Part shown: one piece after another, positions 29,391-64,000 of the stretch
Layout of the letters: every line of letters begins with the position of its first letter
Numbering within the stretch: the stretch's first letter is position 1
Assembly (NCBI GenBank): GCA_963662155.1
Contig: OY759274.1
Span: forward strand, 22,684,457 to 22,748,456
Length of the DNA stretch: 64,000 nucleotides
Direction of reading: 5' to 3'
DNA from: Lamellibrachia columna
Lineage: Eukaryota; Annelida; Polychaeta; Sabellida; Siboglinidae
The notes under the pieces: model-generated
What the model saw: the letters and a program-made list of their open reading frames with translations, nothing else
Database searches by the model: none
What the model was told of the DNA's origin: nothing
Made by a program: the position numbers and the translations under genes

Positions 29391-30150
29391 CGGAACATCA
29401 GTGCAAACTTGGCCATGTTCCGGTATTTACTGAGCAATGTTAAATAACATAGAATTCAGTTTATATAAATAAAAGAAACAGCGAGGTATGTATGCATTCC
29501 AGTGTGATGACACCCAAAAACCCTTGCATTATCTCTAATTAACAGTTGATTGGTTTCTAATAAATTAAGAAATTGTAATTTTGTATGTGGCGCCAGCAGT
29601 TCAGGTAGATCTCATGAGTTACCCTGTTCAGGAACATATTTGTACTTTAAGTGTGTATATAAGTTTATGATGGGATTAGGAGTTGGGAGAAAGGGACATT
29701 TTGACAATTCATCACTGTTGTAATTAGAAATAGTCTAAATTGGATGCACTAATTAAATGAGCAATGTTTCTGATTAAGAATTCCCTATAAGTAAGTTTAA
29801 TTATTAACAATTAAAGTGTTAGAGATAAGACAGTATCTTGTGCAGGAGTAAGAGTTTAATATGTGTGTTGCATTATTGTGTTGTAGAACATAATATTATA
29901 TGCCATGTAAATGTTATGCTACATAACTTTGCCTATGCACTTGTTTAATATATACATGTTTCTATTAATCATTGGCAGATTTGTTTATTTGCCGAGTGTT
30001 TTTAATCACTGAATGTTACATATTAAATGTGGCGTCTTAGTTTTCATCGGTGTTGGTTTTCAATATTTCTGACATCTTCTCTTCTCCTGCCGTTCCCGTA
30101 TTAATTGCTCATTGAGCTGTTTTTCCACTTTTCTGTATAGTTTTCATTGT
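29391..30150. other. Intergenic AT-rich DNA
   Basis: No coding or repeat signal recognised. Confidence 0.5.
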
Positions 30151-30430
30151 AGCGTAGCATAGTGGTTAGAACGTCGGGCTCTCAATCGACAGAACCCGGG
30201 TTTTAATCCTCTTGCTGTTTCGAAACTTTGGCAATTTCATTCATCCCACATTGCCACAGTTCACTCAGCTGTATAAATGAGAACCTGGCTACAGACAGAG
30301 GTGGATATCTGAACAAATAGTCTTCATGCAGTAATTGCAGCATGGCTGAATGATTCCCAGAGAAGTCAAAATGGCGTTGGAATGAACAGGTCTGCCAGGG
30401 GGTGAAGTGTAAAGCGCTTTGAACATACCT
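30151..30430 (+). mobile_element. tRNA-derived SINE, second type
   Basis: tRNA-like head: A-box-like TAGCATAGTGGTTAGAACG and B-box-like CGGGTTTTAATCC at about 30197. The body runs to CGCTTTGAACA, a SINE tail ending seen in several marine invertebrates. The B box is degenerate and the anticodon arm does not pair well, so a working tRNA is unlikely. Confidence 0.6.
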
Positions 30431-31726
30431 TTACCTTTTACATTACATCTGTATATTAAGATATATATAGAAATCAGAGCTTCACTGTATACATTTGTGA
30501 TTAGTGTACCTGTTCTTTTCACTTTGTTCCATGGATTACACCTATCACTTTCACATTGTAATGACCACTCTCATGTTGTTCCTTTGATTCTACCTACTGT
30601 TGCATACCTTCCACTTTCATTTTGTCATTACTACTTTCACTTTTACCTATTATTACTTTTAACTACTATTTTCACGTTGTACCTAGGGTACTAATTTTAT
30701 ATGATACCTACTTTTATGACATCACTGTTAATGTATCAGAAAGTTCGAATTGCAACATGAAAATGTGTTTTTCACCTCAAAATGTGCCTGGTGAAAAAAC
30801 TATATGCTGCATGGTATCTTATATTGTAATTCTTCCTTTTTTAATATACTTGCCATTACTAACCATCAAAGACATTTTACTGTAACCTGTAAACCACTTT
30901 TAACAATAATAAATTGGTATATATGTCTAATCATCTAAATGAATGGAATGGGTATTAAAGTAAGTATAAATTATGTATGTATAATCGCATGCTAATATAC
31001 CCGTTATTACAACTACGAATATTATGTTATATTGATAATGTTAATGTGTCATGGCCAGGATATGTGATGTGATCAAGTAATGTACAACATTTTATGAGTC
31101 ATGTGATCAATTGAATCATGTGACAGTGGTTCACTCCACCCCCACTAGGTCTGATGGACAACCAATGCCCAGGTGGAATTATGTTGATGTGTGTTTGTTT
31201 TGTAAACATGAATAAATCACTAACAATAAACATTCACAGAGCAGTTTTGTTTTCAATACTTGTAAATTTATTATAGTTATGCATAGTAAATATCTGTAAT
31301 TTGCATAATACTTTGCGTTTTTCAAAGGCAGCATAATACATATCACTAGTCGTAATGTTCATAAATATTAATGAAAAAAAATCTCTCAACTATAATACAA
31401 AAAGCAACACATTGTTGTCTGAACTATGACATAAAGCACAAGCATGGTTGATGTGAACTGGGATGGAGCCATAATGAGCTTGGTTGTCGTTCCAGTCTTA
31501 GAATAGCAACATAAAAAATCATTGCTGGTAGACACAACTACAACCACACACTATATATAAATATATATTAACATTAATCATATATGCGATATCACATCGG
31601 TGGATTTAGCCTTCCCGGAATAGGGGGCCAAATTTTTTTATTTGTGCCGGAGCCTGAAGCAGCGGAACAGCCGGGCGAGTGAACATTTTATTAAACATTT
31701 TTATGTACGTTGTTGCATAGATTTCA

Positions 31727-31757
<31 letters not shown>

Positions 31758-32724
31758 CAGACCTCACAATTCAGTTTTTATTGTTATTTTTGCTGAGAAC
31801 AGAATAACATTTTTAAATGTTAGTACCACCCAAAAAATTAGAATGTCATGCTCTGCCCTATAACTGTTCCACAGAACTGCCACTAGGTGGCATCTAATCT
31901 CACGATGTGAACTAGCTACATTAGTTCCCTATTGTTTTATAACTCGTATGCCATCAATTGCTGTTTTGTATTATAAAATGCTACAATGACATCAAACATC
32001 TTCATTAATAGAAATTATAATTATAATTAACAAAATCATCAACCTGTGACTTTGAAATGGCCCCCGAATGCTGGCAGTTATAATTTTATATGTGACAATG
32101 TATTCTACTGACATGGTATTTTCTTAACTACAATGTATATCTAAAGCCAAATGCCATGCTCTAATAATACAATTATATAATACTATATACAGTATATGTA
32201 TACAATATATATATATATATATACACACAAAAGTGTGATATAACTTTTCAGTAACCAATATCAGCATATTGATTGTTAATAATCCTAGAAAATAAACTTG
32301 CATCAGTACAAAATGGTTACACTTTACCAATAGCTACTTGTAGGCCATGTTATACATTCTTAGGAGCCGTGTCAAAATTAATCTTGTTTTTCTTTAATAA
32401 GTAATCTTAGTTTAAGAGGTACAGTTCTCAGATGAGTCCACCCAGCAAGCATCAGAAATCCCCAGTATACAATGTTTTTTGTTAGCACTGCATAAAATAT
32501 TGCAATAATTAATTATTATCAAAAACAATAAAAAATATTTACTTTTGATGTTCTTCATCAAGTAAATTGGGCACAAAGCCCATTTTTAATTATTACAAAT
32601 CAATCATGCATATTCACATTGTTACTTATAAAAACAAGTATATCAATTTACATTTAATTCCAGTAATCTTCTTTTCATCCTTGGCAATGTTTTGGCAATG
32701 TGCCAGCAGCTGTAGTGGACATCA
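30431..32724. other. Intergenic DNA, probably including the VEGF receptor 3' UTR
   Basis: AT-rich, with short CA/TA microsatellites at 31732-31757 and 32203-32222. Several minus-strand AATAAA signals are possible (for example near 31265 and 31690); none stands out. No gene recognised. Confidence 0.4.
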
Positions 32725-33084
32725 CTACTGCTTTTGCCCTATCTTGTGACTATATCCTATAGACTCATTGCTATTACCCCCTTTCTTTGGCATCTGTGGG
32801 AGCGCTGGGGATAAACTACTTTCACCGTCGTGGTGAACAAGTGCAGTCATTTCCTTCGGTGAGCCATCATTCAGTTTTGGCACTGCACAATGTTCTTCCC
32901 TAGAAGGCAGATTCGATGATGCCGGACTACTTTCTGACCTGACAACTGGTTCGACCTTTTGCATCGGTTTCAACGGTATCGCTTCGCCAGCAGACAACTT
33001 GTCAGCGTATCCTTTCGCTTGGCCCTCCGTTTCATCCACTTCTGGCAGTTTCTCTGCAGATGAATCAGTCGCGGACATTGGGAT
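32725..33084 (-). CDS. In-frame downstream extension, candidate long receptor tail
   Basis: Directly after the TAG the same frame continues open for 119 codons (IPMSATDSSAEKLPEVDETE ... GYADKLSAG ... IGYSHKIGQKQ) to TAG at 32727-32725. It is hydrophilic, Ser/Glu/Lys/Pro-rich with two further Tyr, like a disordered cytoplasmic tail, and clearly less AT-rich than the DNA around it. The sequence CTCCATTTAG ending at 33085 is a possible 3' splice site. Joining exon u to 33084 would skip the 84-bp short tail in phase and give a tail of normal length. Readthrough of the TAG would give an even longer one. It could also be a 3' UTR frame open by chance. Confidence 0.55.
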   Translation of the reverse strand: MPMSATDSSAEKLPEVDETEGQAKGYADKLSAGEAIPLKPMQKVEPVVRSESSPASSNLPSREEHCAVPKLNDGSPKEMTALVHHDGESSLSPALPQMPKKGGNSNESIGYSHKIGQKQ

Positions 33085-59854
<26,770 letters not shown>

Positions 59855-60059
59855 CTAAGAAAAAATTCACATTGCAGTTGAAGGACATAAACATGATACA
59901 GGTATATTTGCTTTTGTTTAATGTGGTGGCATTTGTATTGTAGTTTTATGTGAAACTGCCAATAACATACTGATAAAGTTTTAAATATCAAACCATTTTA
60001 GGGCCTGAAAGTTACCCAATTAATTTAGTACACTTGTAATGGTAAGATTCATCATTTTT

Positions 60060-60350
60060 ATCTCTTAATGAACATGCCACCTAGTGGACATCACCATGAA
60101 ATATTTTGATGTCCCTGAAGCTCCACCTAGTGGATGTTATAAGGACAGATTTTTATGGCCAAGTGGGCATTATCTGGTTGGATTTTTACATCCCTTAAGC
60201 TCCACCTAGTGGACATTATCAGATTGAATTTTAACGTCACTGAAGCTCCATGTAGTGGGCATATTACGGTGGGACTTTGATATCATTGGATCTCCACCAC
60301 ATTATCAAGTAGAATTTTGATGTCACTAGTGGACATTATTAAATTTGCTT
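60060..60350. repeat. About 55-60-bp degenerate tandem repeat with CCACCTAGTGGACAT core
   Basis: About five units combining GAAGCTCCACCTAGTGGA, a TTATC step and TTTTGATGTC. The core CCACTAGGTGG (reverse strand) is close to the CTCF binding core. It lies upstream of the first receptor exon found. Confidence 0.7.
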
Positions 60351-60359
60351 TGGAAGAAT

Positions 60360-63300
60360 TGATAGTGTGATATCAAATCTTCAAGTTACAGGTACAACCA
60401 AAATCACAGGTGTATTTTTAAATACAATAAATCTAAATTTAAATAAAGGTGAACGACCGTTTGACATTTTTTCAAACTAACACCTGCAGGGATAAAAAAT
60501 GATCGACAGATGGCACCTGTCTCGAGACCCTACCCTTTTTGCCCCACTTCATACATCACTGTCAGTAGGGTGCACACACACATACATGCACAGAGTGCAT
60601 GCACTTGCCATCAGAGAACCGGTATAGCAGAAGAGAAATTGCCGTTTGCTTTTTACTTACTAATGCAATGATCATATTAGACTGCAGATGCCACGCAACA
60701 GTAAATGGCTGGTTTAAATGCTACACTTATTCCATGTAACCGAACCAAGAGACCATGATTAAAACCGCTCACTCAGTCAGCATATAAAACACACACCGTT
60801 TTACATCTCTTCTACACTCTACCAAGTCAAACTTGTAAATGTATCACTTTTATGCAAACAAGAAAGAGTTTGCCTTGCATAATGGAAGGGTTTCTTATCA
60901 CTATAAGATGTAGAATTAGCGAATATCACTAGAGGAATATCATATATGATTCAATACTGTTGCAACATCATACGCCATGCACCAGATTGTTGTACGATGC
61001 TGTTTTGTGTTCTTTTGTTAAAAACAATTTCCTATGTCACAGTTACTTAATGCTAGCCCTAATGTGTTGGACCGACAAAAAAACCAGACTTTGGGTTAAT
61101 CACATTATATCAATATCAATTCTAATTACACACCAATTACAAATACCAATTCCAGTTCCAATAACACCTCAAAAACACCAATTGCAAAATATGAATTCCA
61201 TTTTGAAATAAAAGAACAGAGAAACCATAGACATACTCAAGGCAAAAAATAACATCTATTTTATATTAGCTTTATTTAATTCCTGCAAGTCATGGTACAC
61301 AATAGCATACAAATAATATTATGCTATACACAACATATTATATTTTATTGATTATTTGTGGCGAATAATTTGAGTCATAAAGTTACATGATATCAATCAA
61401 ATTTTCACCAATTCCAGTTATTTTTAAAAACAAAACACCAGTTCCAATTCCGGAATAGAAATTGACATTTCAATTCCAATTACAGCTGTACAATGTATTT
61501 GACCCCCAAAACTGATTACAATTGGATTTGTTATTTATAGAAACAGTGTTGGGTCACTGCGTATAGGCTCACACAAACAGTACTGCAACTGGCGTCAGTG
61601 TTGACTGAATTATCAGTTTCTGACCAGAACACATAAACATGTTAGCACATACTGGGCTACTAGACAGTGATAGAGCTCAATTACTCATATGTAGCCAATG
61701 TGTGGAAATCTATGGACAAGTCAGAGTGAAAGCATAACTGTTTAATATAGATTCCAACAAAGCTTTAAATCTATGGTAGCTAGCCAGACTAGTAAGTTTT
61801 AATATTTTAATCCACTAGCACAATTAATGTTGCACCGGTCCTGTACAAAGGAAATTATGGAATATGTTGATATGACCTTCTATAAAACACACATATTCTT
61901 TTAATTTTAAAGGCAGATAGTTATTACTACAGCTAATACCATAATTGACCTTTATGGAAACGGCACGTCAACGTTCCAGTGATCATCGTTTCTGATATCA
62001 CCTTTGTTGTTTGTATCCACAGATAGACTAAACTTTGTATGAAAATATTCACTGGCCAACATCTATTATTTACTTGTCCTCTTTGTACTCTAATTGGGGT
62101 TTAAGTCACCGCCAACATCTACCAATCTACATTAAATCTACTAGCCTCGAGCTACCAGACTACTGCACTAACTTCACACCTTGATTCTACCTAAAACAAC
62201 CCTGGCATTATCACGAAATATTACTGAGTTATACTGCGGTCACCATAACCTGAAGGGCAAAGTCTGCAACCCTGTTTTCTCGTACTGATTTATATACGTT
62301 TGTCATGTTTAATGATAACGCATGACACACAGCACACAACATCAACAATGAAAAAATGGAAATGTCACAAGTGGTTAATATATAACCTGTAAATTTGAGA
62401 GTTTATTGCATTACGTAAAAGATTCAGTGAAATTAATTAAATCTATTTATGTAACAAATAAAACTGCTGTTTTAAGTGTTCTTTTAGCATCCATCATTTT
62501 GTAAATTACTTCAGCTGGATCGCATTTTCTTCTCATTCCACAGTATTTCTAAAATGTTTATGTTTTTAAAGCCATGATATTAGAAAGCAATTATTCCTAT
62601 CTAAAGCACTTTAATATATTTAAACTTCTAAATGTTCTTATTCCAATGAGATATCACAAAATGAACCTTAATTGTATGAACATTTGACTTTTGGAATTAA
62701 TCTTTGAGAAACAAATGTATGTGGAGGAGAAATTTATACCAAATGGACGCCGTAAGAAAGTTGGCACTGAAGCAAAAACATCACATGACAAATAACCTAC
62801 AGCAAGTGTAAACATCCTGTCTATAAGCAGAATGCAAAACAACACTATGTAAAAGTTTTTTTAATATAGGCTGAAATAAAAAAATATATATTTAAAATTG
62901 TTGGCAGCTAGTGTGATATGAACAAAATTAAAAGTTAATGCAAATAATTTGGAATCCATACTTTTTAACAATGTAAGAGTTGTAAACAAATAAACTCCTC
63001 TATACAATTTAACAAGGTCATGAACAAAAACTGAAGACAAAACTATTCCTAGTGCACTATATACACTGAAAGTGCTAATGAAATGCAATGCGTCTTATTC
63101 CTATTCCTATCCATGGAAGACATGTCGAGACTCCCTTTTCTGGCCTGAAACTCCATCTCACTTTTTCACGGACATGAGATGAAATCCCCTATATTTCAGG
63201 CTTCCTCCATTTTCAAATAATCTCCCATTTTTTGCACATCGAATTAAAAAAAAAGGTTTTTCTTCCATCCTCCGTTTTGCTTGGAATTTGCCTGGCTGAA

Positions 63301-64000
63301 TAATGTTGATTGGTCAATAAACCTGCGTTCACGTATCTTCAGCTTTCTTTGCAATTTTGGTAAAATCTTGTCCTCAATGATGCATTTTTGTACCACGTAA
63401 AAAATCTCCAGCCTCGTCACTTCAGAAACTGAGCTAGTCTGATGAATAGCCTGACCTTGACTTGAAATTACAGCCATTATGTCCTGTGTGTGTCTGATAA
63501 TGACGCCCTGGAAGCCCAATTATTATACTCCCATGTTGCTGCTCGTTGGCTCCAAAGCACGAATCACCCATGGCCTGTCGAAAATTCTGAATGTGAGAAC
63601 ATCCCACTATCCGCGATCTCTACTATGTTGTCACCACAGCTGGAGACTTTTAAATTATCATAAAAAATACCACGATGAGAGAGATTTTTTTTTTTTTTCC
63701 CATTTACAATATATCTTTCAATTCATTATGAAACATGAGCATGATCGTCCAAGATATAAACTTTTTGCCAAGCAATTTTGGTTGCCAGTATAAACACACA
63801 ACTACATTTGTACACACAGCGCTAGACTTAATGGGAAACAATGACATACCAGGGCCGTGTTTGACTTACCGACCAACAATGACCAGTGGTCACTCTGGAT
63901 ATTTTGGACATTTGGCTATAGTGGACATCTTATGATAGTGGACACCTTGTAACAATGGACACCTTCCCATACTGGACACCTTGTAATAATGGACACATTG
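60360..64000. other. Region upstream of the receptor exons, nothing firmly recognised
   Basis: AT-rich, with low similarity to anything I know. It should hold the receptor's missing 5' exons or its first intron. A possible small exon end at 60661 and an Ig-like string near 61.97 kb are discussed among the rejected items. A 91-codon minus frame at 63244-63519 has no recognisable motif. The last 120 bp carry ATGGACACCTTGTAATA-type short repeats. Confidence 0.4.

Noticed and set aside
30151..30225. Functional tRNA gene
   Set aside because: Degenerate B box, no clean cloverleaf, and a SINE-like body downstream.
60661..60720. Possible exon ending at a strong GTAAGTAAA donor, reading FTVAWHLQSNMIIAL in phase with exon a
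   Set aside because: Upstream acceptors are weak, there is no Ig cysteine, and the open stretch is only about 20 codons after a stop. It may be real, but it is not supported enough to annotate.
61940..62040. Minus-strand Ig-like string MITGTLTCRFHKGQ
   Set aside because: No donor in phase with exon a (phases 1 or 2 where 0 is needed) and no convincing acceptor.
63244..63519. 91-codon minus frame as a receptor 5' exon
   Set aside because: No signal peptide, no Ig motif and no fitting donor.

Overview
This is a eukaryotic, animal nuclear window: genes are split by GT-AG introns, non-coding DNA is AT-rich, and long (TA)n, (CA)n and minisatellite tracts and several transposon classes are present. 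The main gene is a VEGF-receptor-type receptor tyrosine kinase on the minus strand. Receptor type plus the repeat content (CR1 LINE with an esterase ORF1, pogo/Tigger, hAT, tRNA-SINEs) suggest an invertebrate metazoan, probably a marine lophotrochozoan or non-vertebrate deuterostome. I cannot fix the phylum from sequence alone.

Layout. 1-3.3 kb: the 5' half of an apparently young CR1 LINE (minus strand) with complete ORF1 and the start of ORF2, running off the left edge. 3.3-14.2 kb: a cluster of nested direct and inverted repeats made of a transposon-derived unit with a zinc-finger-like fragment (three main copies) and a second unit carrying a small exon that encodes a signal-anchor-like segment (three copies), interrupted by (TA)n and ending in a CA/CG/TA microsatellite. 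14.7-22.0 kb: a 7.3-kb foldback-like element with about 0.9-kb inverted arms around a succession of unrelated minisatellites, one of which holds a 5'-truncated CR1 insertion. 22.0-26.7 kb: decayed transposase, LINE and SINE pieces. 26.8-27.6 kb: the last two exons of an unidentified plus-strand gene. 27.7-32.7 kb: intergenic DNA with a 25-bp minisatellite and SINEs.

33.1-59.9 kb: 22 exons of the VEGF receptor-like gene, all joined by compatible splice phases. They encode the second half of Ig domain 1, Ig domains 2-7, one transmembrane helix, a juxtamembrane segment, a split tyrosine kinase with insert domain, and a short tail. The N-terminal exon(s) were not found. Its introns hold datable insertions: a pogo/Tigger transposon (TA duplication), a hAT element (8-bp duplication), a CAGT-ended MITE (TA duplication), a MITE ending next to a splice donor, and a THAP-fragment MITE. 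59.9-64 kb is upstream or first-intron DNA with little recognisable content.

Two observations stand out. First, the receptor's short tail stops at a TAG that is followed in the same frame by 119 further open codons; the TAG is also the end of a possible alternative 3' splice site, so splicing (or readthrough) could switch between short- and long-tailed receptors. Second, the start of the kinase alpha-C exon, with its 3' splice site, has been amplified into a 13-copy tandem array inside the preceding intron, giving a run of competing acceptor sites.
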